Shown in pieces: positions 52,266-60,400 of a DNA stretch of 64,000 nt. Numbering within the stretch: the stretch's first letter is position 1; each line of letters begins with the position of its first letter. Location of the stretch: NCBI RefSeq assembly GCF_002863865.1, contig NZ_CP022684.1, positions 4,655,990 to 4,719,989 of the forward strand. The letters are read 5' to 3'. The notes beneath the pieces are model-generated. The model was not told the DNA's origin and did not search any database. It saw nothing but the letters and a program-made list of their open reading frames with translations. This DNA is from Ketobacter alkanivorans. Its GTDB lineage: Bacteria > Pseudomonadota > Gammaproteobacteria > Pseudomonadales > Ketobacteraceae. The position numbers and the translations under genes were made by a program.

Positions 52266-53287
52266 CGAATGATCCCTTTGGGTAGCTGCATGGTGGCGCA
52301 GTGGGGGCCACCGTATTGTCTGATCAGGTTGTTGCCTGGCACCGTGATAATGGTTTTGCCGGGAAAGCAGCGCTGCAGGGTGGTTTTTGCTGCTGCGTCT
52401 GCTTCGCAACCGAATACTGGCATTATGACGCTGTTATTCAGTATCAGAAAGTTGATGTAGCTGCCGGGCAGACGTTTATCGTTTTCATCAAACTGGGGGC
52501 TGGGAATATTAATGGGTTCCAGTTTGTAGGGGCGGCCATCGGGCTGAGTGAAGCCTTGAAGCTGCTTCTCCATGGCGCTCAAATGCTGATGGTGGGGATC
52601 GTTCTTATCTGCACATACTGCATAAACAATGGTTTCGGCGTCACTGAAGCGAGCCAGGTTGTCGATATGGCTGTCGGTATCGTCGCCCAACAGAGCGCCC
52701 TCACTGAGCCACAGGGTGCGATTCAGGCCGAGTTTCTCCAGCACCAGGGCTTCGATCTGTTCCCGGTTCATATCGGTATTGCGGTTGCTGCCCAGCAGGC
52801 AATGCTCGGTGGTGAGCAACGTGCCGCAGCCGTCCGTTTCGATGCTGCCGCCTTCCAGTTCAAAATTGACGCTCTGCAGGGGCACCAGCCAGTGTTCGTT
52901 CAAACGCTGATTGATATGGTTATCCAGTTCTGCGTCGTATTTGTCGCCCCAGCCGTTAAAGCAGAAATCCAGTAAGGTTCTGTGGCTGCCATCGTCTAGG
53001 GTGATCGGGCCGTAATCACGGCACCAGGTATCGTTATAAGGAGATACAGCCAGTATTGGGTCGTGCTTGCAGCGACCCTGCAGTAACCCCTGGATGTGTG
53101 CTCGATGGGCTTGATCCTGGCACAGGATCAGTGGCGGCACTTCGGTGGCGATGGCGCAGGCCAGTGCTATGTAGTCCTGCTCAATGGCATTGAGCCAGGG
53201 GTGCCAGTCGGTGCTGGCGTGGGGCCACGCCATCAATACAGAAGCCTGCTCGGCCCATTCAGGGAGCAGTTGCATAGGTTTGGTCAT
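52262..53287 (-). CDS. aguA: Agmatine deiminase
   Basis: 341 residues of the PPAD family. C330 is the nucleophile (GGPHCATMQ), with LEGGSIETDG and GDDTDSHID carrying the other active-site residues. It converts agmatine to N-carbamoylputrescine. It leads the minus-strand run aguA-aguB-gdpd-aminopeptidase-HD-GYP-like. No aguR-type TetR gene is adjacent, and the inducer response is not visible. Confidence 0.96.
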   Translation of the reverse strand: MTKPMQLLPEWAEQASVLMAWPHASTDWHPWLNAIEQDYIALACAIATEVPPLILCQDQAHRAHIQGLLQGRCKHDPILAVSPYNDTWCRDYGPITLDDGSHRTLLDFCFNGWGDKYDAELDNHINQRLNEHWLVPLQSVNFELEGGSIETDGCGTLLTTEHCLLGSNRNTDMNREQIEALVLEKLGLNRTLWLSEGALLGDDTDSHIDNLARFSDAETIVYAVCADKNDPHHQHLSAMEKQLQGFTQPDGRPYKLEPINIPSPQFDENDKRLPGSYINFLILNNSVIMPVFGCEADAAAKTTLQRCFPGKTIITVPGNNLIRQYGGPHCATMQLPKGIIR

Positions 53288-53357
53288 AATTCAGGAGAAA
53301 GACAGTGATAACGAGGCGGTAAAATAGCGCAATACCGCCCCGGTTTAAAGAGGATTG

Positions 53358-53666
53358 TTAGTTGCGGTGCAGGACACTGTGGATAACACGATCCTGCTCG
53401 AAGTACACAGTGTAATGATCATAAACCCAGCGTGAAATCGGAGGCTCGCCCACTGCGGACACCTTCTGACCGGGGGCACCAAACTGGTTGGTAACCTGAT
53501 TCATGCTCATACCGCTGCGGGGGCGTGCTTCGTTGGCATAGGCGATACCCTGCTGGCCAATGGGCACGGCCGCCGGTGCAGAGGGTACGCTCATTTGATC
53601 AGCCAGCACTGCGCTGCTGCTCATCAATAGGAAACTGGCAAATAGGGGCTTAATCTTGTTCTTCAT
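53358..53666 (-). CDS. Small secreted protein, BamE-like pattern
   Basis: 102 residues with a signal peptide cleaved after about residue 22 (SSSAVLA/D). The second half (SGMSMNQVTNQFGAP, then VYDHYTVYFEQDRVIHSVL) has the fold pattern of small BamE/SmpA-type periplasmic domains, but there is no lipobox. I do not recognise a named gene. It lies between aguA and the PilZ gene on the same strand. Confidence 0.75.
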   Translation of the reverse strand: MKNKIKPLFASFLLMSSSAVLADQMSVPSAPAAVPIGQQGIAYANEARPRSGMSMNQVTNQFGAPGQKVSAVGEPPISRWVYDHYTVYFEQDRVIHSVLHRN

Positions 53667-53734
53667 CTTCAGACCTTTTTCGGCGGTTTGCCTTGAGTAT
53701 CTTTTTAGTTATAGCAGATAAATCTTTGCTTTCG

Positions 53735-54310
53735 CTATTTGTTTTCGCTGGAAGTATGGGGCTGTTCACGAATCTCGCGGGACTGCAGGCGTCTTATGTG
53801 CCGAACAATCTGCTTGCGATCCGGTTCCTGTAGCACCAAAAATTCTGCGCCAATGCGGTAAATAGTGGGTTGGTCTTCTATTTGTTCGCAGCTCTTTACC
53901 ACGCCGATGGCGGCGATGGTGGCGTAATTGGGGAACAATACCAGAATCAGATGCAGGTAGGATTCTGGCACCATGGGGCTGCTGTCGTAAAAAGAGATGC
54001 CGCCTTCGCTCAGATTGATGGATTGTTTTTGGCTGATCTGTAGATCGTGACTGACCACGTATTTGGCGATCAGATCGATCTTTTCATCCATGTAACGCAG
54101 GTAGCTGCCCAGGGCCCGGTTGTAGTCGCCAACCTGCCTCAGCAGATCCCGGCTTTCGTTTTCGATGGCCTGCAGCTGGCTGATCAACACGGCCTGACGC
54201 GGGATGCCGTATTGCTCCCCATAGGGGTCATCCGAGATCAGGTGCTTTTCGATCGGCTTTTTGATCAGGTGCACGCGATCTTCGATTCGATAGTAGTCCC
54301 GTTTCTCCAT
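53735..54310 (-). CDS. PilZ-domain protein with an interrupted motif spacing
   Basis: 191 residues. The cyclic di-GMP-binding motifs of PilZ are present: R4-DYY-R8 (RxxxR) and N99-L-S101-EG-G104 (NxSxxG). About 90 residues, mostly helical in appearance, separate them; typical PilZ domains have 20-30. The C-terminus is the usual beta-barrel pattern. It is a likely c-di-GMP effector, and the window also encodes GGDEF and HD-GYP proteins. AGGAA is 11 bases before the ATG. Confidence 0.8.
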   Translation of the reverse strand: MEKRDYYRIEDRVHLIKKPIEKHLISDDPYGEQYGIPRQAVLISQLQAIENESRDLLRQVGDYNRALGSYLRYMDEKIDLIAKYVVSHDLQISQKQSINLSEGGISFYDSSPMVPESYLHLILVLFPNYATIAAIGVVKSCEQIEDQPTIYRIGAEFLVLQEPDRKQIVRHIRRLQSREIREQPHTSSENK

Positions 54311-54401
54311 TGGGCGTGATTTCCTGTGAGGGTAAGTTCCTGATTGGATATAGGTTTAAGTTTAGCCTCTTTAGTGATGACTGAACATGAGGAGGCGTTA
54401 T

Positions 54402-55031
54402 TCACTCTCCTGCCGCGGTCTCATGTCGTAGATCGCCTTCGATATTGTACTGAATCATTTTGGCGAGCCCTTCGGTCAGGGCTTCAAAATCAAAGGCCGG
54501 GTTGCGTTCGCTCAGGTGCCGTATGACCGTGCCCACGCCACCGTGAATCATGATGTAGCTCATGACGGATATGTTGGGTAAGCGGCTCAATTCAGGGTGG
54601 TGCATCATGAATTGTATGGTCAGTTCTGCCAGGACATGATTCAGAGGTTTAAGGTGGTGGCGTGGGGTGAAGTGACCCATTTGGGTGGCGTAACTCAAGT
54701 ACAGATTGTCGTTTCGACGCAGTAGATCCCGAAACGCAAACAGCAGAGCCCGCACGGCATCCTGGGGCGTCATCTTGACCAATTCAGGAATCAACGGCTT
54801 TACCATGCCTACGATTTCATGCACCACATGATGGTGAATGGCGTCAAAAACCTCTTCCTTATTGGCGAAATACTCGTACAGAGATCCGACACTGATTCCG
54901 GCAGTGTCTGCGATTTTGCGAGTGGTGGTGCCTTCAGCGCCGTAGCGACGCAGGCATATCAGCCCAGCTTCCACGATGTCTGACACGGTTTGCTTGGAGC
55001 GTTGTTGTTGGGGCTTGCGGGTCTTGGCCAT
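54402..55031 (-). CDS. TetR-family regulator divergent from the SDR/di-iron/BVMO operon
   Basis: 209 residues. The helix-turn-helix is TRKIADTAGISVGSLYEYFANKEEVFDA. ATG at 55029-55031 (MAKTRKPQQQRSKQT) gives a basic N-terminus typical of the family; a start at 55052 is possible. The 106-base divergent gap holds a 22-bp palindrome (55066-55087) that is a good candidate for its operator. By analogy it would repress the operon until a ketone, aldehyde or related ligand binds. The ligand is unknown. Confidence 0.93.
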   Translation of the reverse strand: MAKTRKPQQQRSKQTVSDIVEAGLICLRRYGAEGTTTRKIADTAGISVGSLYEYFANKEEVFDAIHHHVVHEIVGMVKPLIPELVKMTPQDAVRALLFAFRDLLRRNDNLYLSYATQMGHFTPRHHLKPLNHVLAELTIQFMMHHPELSRLPNISVMSYIMIHGGVGTVIRHLSERNPAFDFEALTEGLAKMIQYNIEGDLRHETAAGE

Positions 55032-55065
55032 ATCCGAATTGAATCCGAACAAATGATCGGTTTAA

Positions 55066-55087
55066 TGTTACATCATTCGATGTAACA
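55066..55087. promoter_or_regulatory. 22-bp palindromic operator
   Basis: Perfect 8-base arms TGTTACAT (55066-55073) and ATGTAACA (55080-55087) flank six bases. It lies between the divergent TetR and SDR genes, the expected place for a shared repressor site. Confidence 0.8.
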
Positions 55088-55137
55088 GTCAAGCAAGCGC
55101 TTGGTTATAGCGCAGTATAAGGATTTTGGGTATTCAC

Positions 55138-55965
55138 ATGGCAAAACAAAAACGTTCCTGGCATAGCAATGCGGTGGTCACCGGGGCTGGCAGCGGCATT
55201 GGTCGGGCTTTTGCGCTGGAGCTGGCGGCACGCAAGGGCAGGGTAGTGTGTTCAGACATCCTGTTGGAGCGAGCTGAGGAAACCGCAGAGATGATTCGGA
55301 AGCAGGGGGGCGAGGCCCTGGCGCTGCAAGTCGACGTGTCCAAAATAACCGCAGTCGAGGCCCTCGCCAAGCAGGCGGAGAAGTGGCTGGGCGCGCCTGT
55401 GGATCTGGTGGTCAACAATGCGGGCGTCGGTGCTGGAGGCAAGCAGGTGGGCGATATCCCCCTGGCAGATTGGAAGTGGGTTATGGGGGTGAATCTGTGG
55501 GGAGTGATCCACGGTTGTCATGTGTTTGCCCCCCGTCTGCGAGCCGCAGGTCGAGGTGGCATCGTGAATGTGTGTTCCACCGCCAGTTTTGCAGCCGCTC
55601 CCCGCATGGGGCCTTATAACGTCAGTAAGGCGGCGGCTCTGGCTCTGTCTGAAACCCTGGCGGCGGAGATGAGCGGAACAGGCATAGCGGTGACGGCCCT
55701 TTGCCCTACCTGGGTTAAAACCAATATCGCCGTTGATGGTCGCATCGACGCAGGCGCTGCCCGCTGGGCGGACAAGTTGATGGCACGTACCGGGTTATCA
55801 CCGGAGCGGGTCGCGCGGCAAACCTTGGATGCACTGGATCGCGGGCAGCTTTACGTGTTGCCGCAGTTGGATGCCAAGGCGATCTGGGGAGCCAAGCGAT
55901 ATCTACCTTCTTTATACACCCGTGGCGCTGGTCTGTTGAATCGGCTGGTGAGCGCCGGGGCCTGA
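55138..55965 (+). CDS. Short-chain dehydrogenase/reductase
   Basis: 275 residues of a classical SDR: cofactor motif TGAGSGIG (15-22), NNAG (93-96), catalytic Y160 and K164 (MGPYNVSKAAA) with S147 upstream. An NADP-type basic residue pattern is not clear. It should oxidise an alcohol or reduce a ketone. ATG at 55138 is preferred over TTG at 55126. It is first in an operon with the di-iron and BVMO genes, so it may supply the ketone that the BVMO consumes. Confidence 0.92.
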   Translation: MAKQKRSWHSNAVVTGAGSGIGRAFALELAARKGRVVCSDILLERAEETAEMIRKQGGEALALQVDVSKITAVEALAKQAEKWLGAPVDLVVNNAGVGAGGKQVGDIPLADWKWVMGVNLWGVIHGCHVFAPRLRAAGRGGIVNVCSTASFAAAPRMGPYNVSKAAALALSETLAAEMSGTGIAVTALCPTWVKTNIAVDGRIDAGAARWADKLMARTGLSPERVARQTLDALDRGQLYVLPQLDAKAIWGAKRYLPSLYTRGAGLLNRLVSAGA

Positions 55966-56005
55966 ACGTCACACCGCAGTTAACGCATTACCGGGAGAAA
56001 CAACA

Positions 56006-56932
56006 ATGGCTCTTATCGATCTGGACAAAATGCTGGAAAAGATCAAAAGCACTCAATGGGCGCTGGCGGACTTCGATTGGGATGCCCCAGGGGTGGATAG
56101 AATCACCCCCGAGCAGTGGCCCAAATTAAAAGAGTTTATGGCGGATCTGATGTGGATCGAGCACGTGGGTGCCCGAGGGTTTGCTGCTATGGCCAAGAAA
56201 GCCCCAACGGACACCTTACGGCAGATTTACCGGTATTTTCATGCCGAGGAGCAGCGTCATGCCAACGCCGAAATGGCGTTGATGAAGCGCTGGGGCATGC
56301 TGGAAGGGGATGACATACCGGAGCCGAATGTGAATTTGCGCCTGGTGATTGAATGGTTGGATCGCTACGCCGATGAGATGCCGTACTACGTTTTGGGCAC
56401 TGTGATCCCGATGTTGGAAGTGGCTTTGGATGGAGCGCTGTGCAAGTTTCTGTTGGACACAGTAGACGATCCACTCTGCCATGACGTGTTCAAGCGCATA
56501 AATGATGATGAATCCCGACATCTTGGCGTAGGGTTTACCGTGATGGAAATGCAGGGACACAGTGCCTCTTATATCAAAGCGGTTCAGATGATGGGGCCTT
56601 TGATTGATCCACGCTTGATGTTGGGCATTCTTTCCTATCTTCCGTTGCTCAACAAAATGCGTGACAACATTGTGGCGCTGGGCTTACCGGAGGAAAAACT
56701 CTACGACGCCATGAAAAAGTTCGAACGAATTGGCGGACGCACCGAAGATGGCAGGCGCAATCCCTGGTATCAGATCATTTCTCGCCATGGCCGCATTATG
56801 GTGAATCGCAATAATCGCTTTTATCACGCTCCTGTCGATGCACTGGTGCGTGTTACCGGGAAAATCCCCACCGCGATGCTGCCAAAGGTGCCTTCCTGGG
56901 TGAAAGAGCTGACCTACCAACCTACGGCGTAA
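56006..56932 (+). CDS. Ferritin-like di-iron carboxylate protein
   Basis: 308 residues, mainly helical. Two half-sites of a di-iron centre are visible: E52 (WIEHVGARG), E82-x-x-H85 (AEEQRHANAEM), E138 (MLEVALDG) and E169-x-x-H172 (DDESRHLGVGF). This spacing is that of ferritin-like oxygenase/oxidase proteins. No electron-transfer partner is fused. It sits between an SDR and a BVMO, so it may be a hydroxylase or an oxygen-handling partner, but its reaction is not known. It is not a bacterioferritin: the rest of the protein is longer and different. Confidence 0.85.
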   Translation: MALIDLDKMLEKIKSTQWALADFDWDAPGVDRITPEQWPKLKEFMADLMWIEHVGARGFAAMAKKAPTDTLRQIYRYFHAEEQRHANAEMALMKRWGMLEGDDIPEPNVNLRLVIEWLDRYADEMPYYVLGTVIPMLEVALDGALCKFLLDTVDDPLCHDVFKRINDDESRHLGVGFTVMEMQGHSASYIKAVQMMGPLIDPRLMLGILSYLPLLNKMRDNIVALGLPEEKLYDAMKKFERIGGRTEDGRRNPWYQIISRHGRIMVNRNNRFYHAPVDALVRVTGKIPTAMLPKVPSWVKELTYQPTA

Positions 56933-56968
56933 GCCACTTTCACTGTTCACACACCCATTGATTGCGTG

Positions 56969-58456
56969 ATGACTATGACAACTCAAGAGCATCCAGTACA
57001 GAGCGCCGATGTGTTAATCATCGGTGCAGGCTTTGCCGGTTTAGGTATGGCGATCCGCCTTAAACAGGCAGGCATTCATAACATTATTATCCTCGAGCGA
57101 GGCACCCAGGTGGGTGGCACCTGGCGTGATAACCAGTATCCTGGTGCGGCCTGCGATATTCCGTCGAACCTGTATTCCTATTCCTTTGCGCCTAATCCAG
57201 ACTGGTCCAGAAGCTACTCAGGCAGTGCAGAAATTCTCGAATACATTCATTCCATGGTGCGTGATTTTGAACTGCATCCATTTATCCAGTTTGAAAAAAA
57301 CGTGGCGGGTATCGAGTTTGATGAGCAGCACGGCCTATGGCACGCCACCACAGACAAGGGGGAGCGCTATAGCGCGCGGGCCACGGTCTTGGCGTCGGGT
57401 CCGCTTTCCAACTGCAGTTTGCCCAACATCCCCGGTATCAACGACTACCAAGGCAAGAAGATACACAGCGCCCGTTGGGATCATGCTTACGACCTGAGCG
57501 GCAAGAAAGTAGCCGTAGTGGGTACGGGGGCCAGTGCAGTGCAGATTATACCGGAGCTGGTGCAGCAGGTGGATCACCTGACCGTGTTCCAGCGCACGCC
57601 AGGTTGGGTGTTGCCTCGCGTTGATCTGGCAACGCCGGAATGGAACAAAGCGTTGTTCCGCACGTTGCCTGGCGCTCAGTATATGACGCGGCAGGCGCTT
57701 TATGGTGTTCATGAAGCGATGGCGCTGGCGCTGATTTGGCGTTCACCCCTGACTGCGGTGGCAGAGCGGGTAGCGCTGATGCATCTTCGGCATCAAGTAA
57801 AGGATCGCTGGATGCGGCGTCAGCTTACTCCTGATTTTCGTATTGGTTGTAAACGGGTTTTGATGACCAATGATTACTATCCTGCGCTGCAACAACCCAA
57901 CTGCAAACTGATTACCTGGCCCATTGTACAGATGACCCCGAAAGGCATTCGTTCAGTGGAAGGTATTGAGCACCAATTTGATTGTGTGGTGTTTGCCACC
58001 GGTTTCGATGTTGGGAAGGCGGGTGCACCGTTTTCTGTGAAGGGGTTAAATGGCCGTGACTTGGATGACGAATGGCAGATCGGAGCTCAGGCCTACAAAA
58101 GCATTAGCGTGTCCGGTTATCCTAACCTGTTCCTGACTTTTGGCCCTAATTCCGGCCCCGGTCATAATTCCGCATTGGTGTATATGGAATCGCAATTGGA
58201 TTACGCGGTAAAAGGTATTCAGAAAATCCTGCAGGCCGATTTACTGGCCCTGGATGTCAATGCCTCTGCCCAGTCTGCATTCAACCGTAATATTCAAAAA
58301 CGGTTAGCAAAAACCAATTGGAATTCTGGCTGCAAAAGCTGGTATCTCACCGATGACGGTTTTAACGCCACCATGTACCCCGGTTTTGCCACCGAGTACC
58401 TTGCCCAGATGAGCCAGTTCAAAGAAAAGGACTACCATCTGGTGCAGGCCGGTTGA
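56969..58456 (+). CDS. Baeyer-Villiger-type flavin monooxygenase
   Basis: 495 residues. FAD motif GAGFAG (19-24), NAD(P)H motif GTGASA (185-190) and the fingerprint YQGKKIHSARWD (160-171, with Tyr in place of the first Phe of FxGxxxHxxxW) identify a Baeyer-Villiger monooxygenase, which converts ketones to esters or lactones using NADPH and oxygen. GTG at 56966 and ATG at 56975 are alternative starts; none has a strong ribosome-binding site. It ends the operon at a strong terminator. Substrate unknown. Confidence 0.93.
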   Translation: MTMTTQEHPVQSADVLIIGAGFAGLGMAIRLKQAGIHNIIILERGTQVGGTWRDNQYPGAACDIPSNLYSYSFAPNPDWSRSYSGSAEILEYIHSMVRDFELHPFIQFEKNVAGIEFDEQHGLWHATTDKGERYSARATVLASGPLSNCSLPNIPGINDYQGKKIHSARWDHAYDLSGKKVAVVGTGASAVQIIPELVQQVDHLTVFQRTPGWVLPRVDLATPEWNKALFRTLPGAQYMTRQALYGVHEAMALALIWRSPLTAVAERVALMHLRHQVKDRWMRRQLTPDFRIGCKRVLMTNDYYPALQQPNCKLITWPIVQMTPKGIRSVEGIEHQFDCVVFATGFDVGKAGAPFSVKGLNGRDLDDEWQIGAQAYKSISVSGYPNLFLTFGPNSGPGHNSALVYMESQLDYAVKGIQKILQADLLALDVNASAQSAFNRNIQKRLAKTNWNSGCKSWYLTDDGFNATMYPGFATEYLAQMSQFKEKDYHLVQAG

Positions 58457-58500
58457 TCTAATAATTTAAAAATGACTTGAACTTGTCTCGACTTTGACGC

Positions 58501-58543
58501 GTGCGACTGACCCCTATCTGCTCTTTGTCAGTCGCACTTTTTT
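58501..58543 (+). terminator. Terminator of the SDR/di-iron/BVMO operon
   Basis: A perfect 11-bp stem GTGCGACTGAC (58501-58511) / GTCAGTCGCAC (58527-58537) with a 15-base loop leads into six T residues. Confidence 0.92.
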
Positions 58544-58558
58544 CCGGGTCGGTCTACT

Positions 58559-59458
58559 TTAGGCTGCCGACAAAAACGATTCCTGAGTCAGTTGTTCTGA
58601 TACCTGCCACAATTTTTTTGCTGTCGCTTCATCATTGGATTTAGCGTTGGAGTAGGCCAGATCCGGCTTGCCTTTCAACTCGAACAACCCGTTCGGGCCG
58701 ATGTATTCGCCACCGGTTAAAGATGGTTCTGTTGCGCCGTAAAGGGTTGGCAGGCAGCCATCCTGTTGTGACTGTGAGAATATGGAATTGAACAGGCTGC
58801 CACCGGTTACATGGCGCTGCAGGTTGGTATTGGCATAACCCGGATGCACTGCCACCGCGATCACCTTCGAGCCCTGTCGTTGCAAGCGTCGCTGCAGCTC
58901 TTTGGCAAACATCAGGTTGGCCAACTTGCTTTGCCCGTAGGCCAGCCAGCGTGAATAACGTTTCTCCCAGTTGAGATTGTTGAAATGAATGCGACCGAAG
59001 CGATGTGCCACGCTGCTGACCACCACAATCCGTCCGGCGTCCGATTGCTCCAGCAACGGAAACAAGCGCGCGGTGAGCGCGAAATGCCCGAGATGGTTGG
59101 TACCAAACTGACTCTCAAACCCATCTTCTGTCTTGCTGTAAGGAGGGATCATGATGCCAGCGTTGTTCACCAGGATGTCTAATCGATCATGACGTTTTAG
59201 GAAAGCATCGGCAAAGCTGCGCACAGAGGTCAGGCTGGAAAGGTCAAGGCTCATCAGCTCCAGATCTGCGGCAGGGGTGGCTTGCTTGATACTCTCCAAT
59301 GCGGCCTGACCTTTGCTCTGGTTACGGCAAGCCATCATCACCTTCGCACCCTTGGCAGCCAATACTTTTGCCGCTTCCAGACCTATGCCACTGTTGGCGC
59401 CGGTAATGAGAACGTGCTTTCCACTCAGATTAGGGATGGAATCGATATTCCAGGACAT
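58559..59458 (-). CDS. Short-chain dehydrogenase (retinol-dehydrogenase-like)
   Basis: 299 residues of an SDR: TGANSGIG (19-26), NNAG (98-101) and catalytic Y174/K178 (YGQSKLAN). The pattern resembles the WW-oxidoreductase/retinol dehydrogenase group often found in hydrophobic-substrate metabolism. It is divergent from a TetR gene with twin operator-like palindromes in the gap. It faces the BVMO operon tail to tail. Likely substrates are alcohols or aldehydes of lipid origin, which is inference. Confidence 0.9.
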   Translation of the reverse strand: MSWNIDSIPNLSGKHVLITGANSGIGLEAAKVLAAKGAKVMMACRNQSKGQAALESIKQATPAADLELMSLDLSSLTSVRSFADAFLKRHDRLDILVNNAGIMIPPYSKTEDGFESQFGTNHLGHFALTARLFPLLEQSDAGRIVVVSSVAHRFGRIHFNNLNWEKRYSRWLAYGQSKLANLMFAKELQRRLQRQGSKVIAVAVHPGYANTNLQRHVTGGSLFNSIFSQSQQDGCLPTLYGATEPSLTGGEYIGPNGLFELKGKPDLAYSNAKSNDEATAKKLWQVSEQLTQESFLSAA

Positions 59459-59521
59459 GGTGCGCTCCTTGTTGTGGGTGTTTGTCGATCGGTGTCGGCT
59501 TAATCTACAATGGATATAAGT

Positions 59522-59555
59522 GACCAGTGGTCGTTAAATTAAAAGACCGTCGGTC
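59522..59555. promoter_or_regulatory. Twin palindromic operator-like sites
   Basis: GACCAGTGGTC (59522-59532) and GACCGTCGGTC (59545-59555) are two perfect 5-base-arm palindromes centred 23 bases apart. They lie between the divergent SDR and TetR genes. The shared GACC-N3-GGTC core suits a TetR dimer pair. Confidence 0.78.
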
Positions 59556-59670
59556 TCTTGTCAAGCGGTGCTTGTCATCGAGCTTTGTCTGCCATCTAAA
59601 GTCCTGATTTAAAAGGAGGGATATTTCAAATGCCGAGAACCCACAGAACCAACATGCTAGAATCGGCATT

Positions 59671-60330
59671 ATGAAATGCGTAACTGACTTTAAAAGGGCG
59701 CGTCAGCCTGAACAGATAGAACAACGCCGTCAGGATATCCTGCGGGCTGCGGCTGCACTAATGGCGGATAAAGGCTTCGATCAGGTAAGCCTGAATGCCA
59801 TTGCCCGCGAAGCCGGTGTGGCGAAATCCAATGTCTACCGTTACTTTGAAGGCCGTGAAGAGATTTTCCTCACCTTGTTGCGGCAGGATTGGGATCAGTG
59901 GCTGCTGCAAATGGAGCAGGATATTGCCCATTTGGAAGGCAGTGGCGATGTGGAAGCATTTTCAGTCCTGATCGCAGAATCTATTGCGGGCTCGCCTCGG
60001 ATGTGTCAACTGGTGAGTGTATTGGCGACGGTGTTGGAACAGAACCTGTCCGAGCAGGCATTGTTAACGTTCAAAACTGAATCCATGCAGTTGGGCCTGA
60101 GGATGATGTCGGGGGTTCAGCGTGTATTGCCTGATCTTGCGGCAGAGGATCTGATGCAATTGGGGCATACCATCATCGCGTTAATCGCCGGGTTGTGGCC
60201 GTTGGGTAATCCGCCGCTTGCAGTGCAGAAGGTGATGGCAAGGCCTGAGCTTGCTCCGTTTCAAATACAATTCCAGCCCGCGTTGCAAATGGCATTGAAC
60301 TTGATGCTGAAAGGGGCCTCTAAGGCCTGA
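59671..60330 (+). CDS. TetR-family transcriptional regulator
   Basis: 219 residues with the DNA-binding region RRQDILRAAAALMADKGFDQ followed by VSLNAIAREAGVAKSNVYRYFEGREEIF. Its upstream gap carries the twin palindromes, so autoregulation and control of the divergent SDR are likely. The ligand domain is unassigned. The start ATG is consistent with the family N-terminus, although no strong ribosome-binding site is visible. Confidence 0.93.
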   Translation: MKCVTDFKRARQPEQIEQRRQDILRAAAALMADKGFDQVSLNAIAREAGVAKSNVYRYFEGREEIFLTLLRQDWDQWLLQMEQDIAHLEGSGDVEAFSVLIAESIAGSPRMCQLVSVLATVLEQNLSEQALLTFKTESMQLGLRMMSGVQRVLPDLAAEDLMQLGHTIIALIAGLWPLGNPPLAVQKVMARPELAPFQIQFQPALQMALNLMLKGASKA

Positions 60331-60400
60331 CGACACAATAACCTGCGTGCCGCTGGCTGCACCGTAGAATTCCCTCTAACCCTGTGGTTTAATGCCCCCC

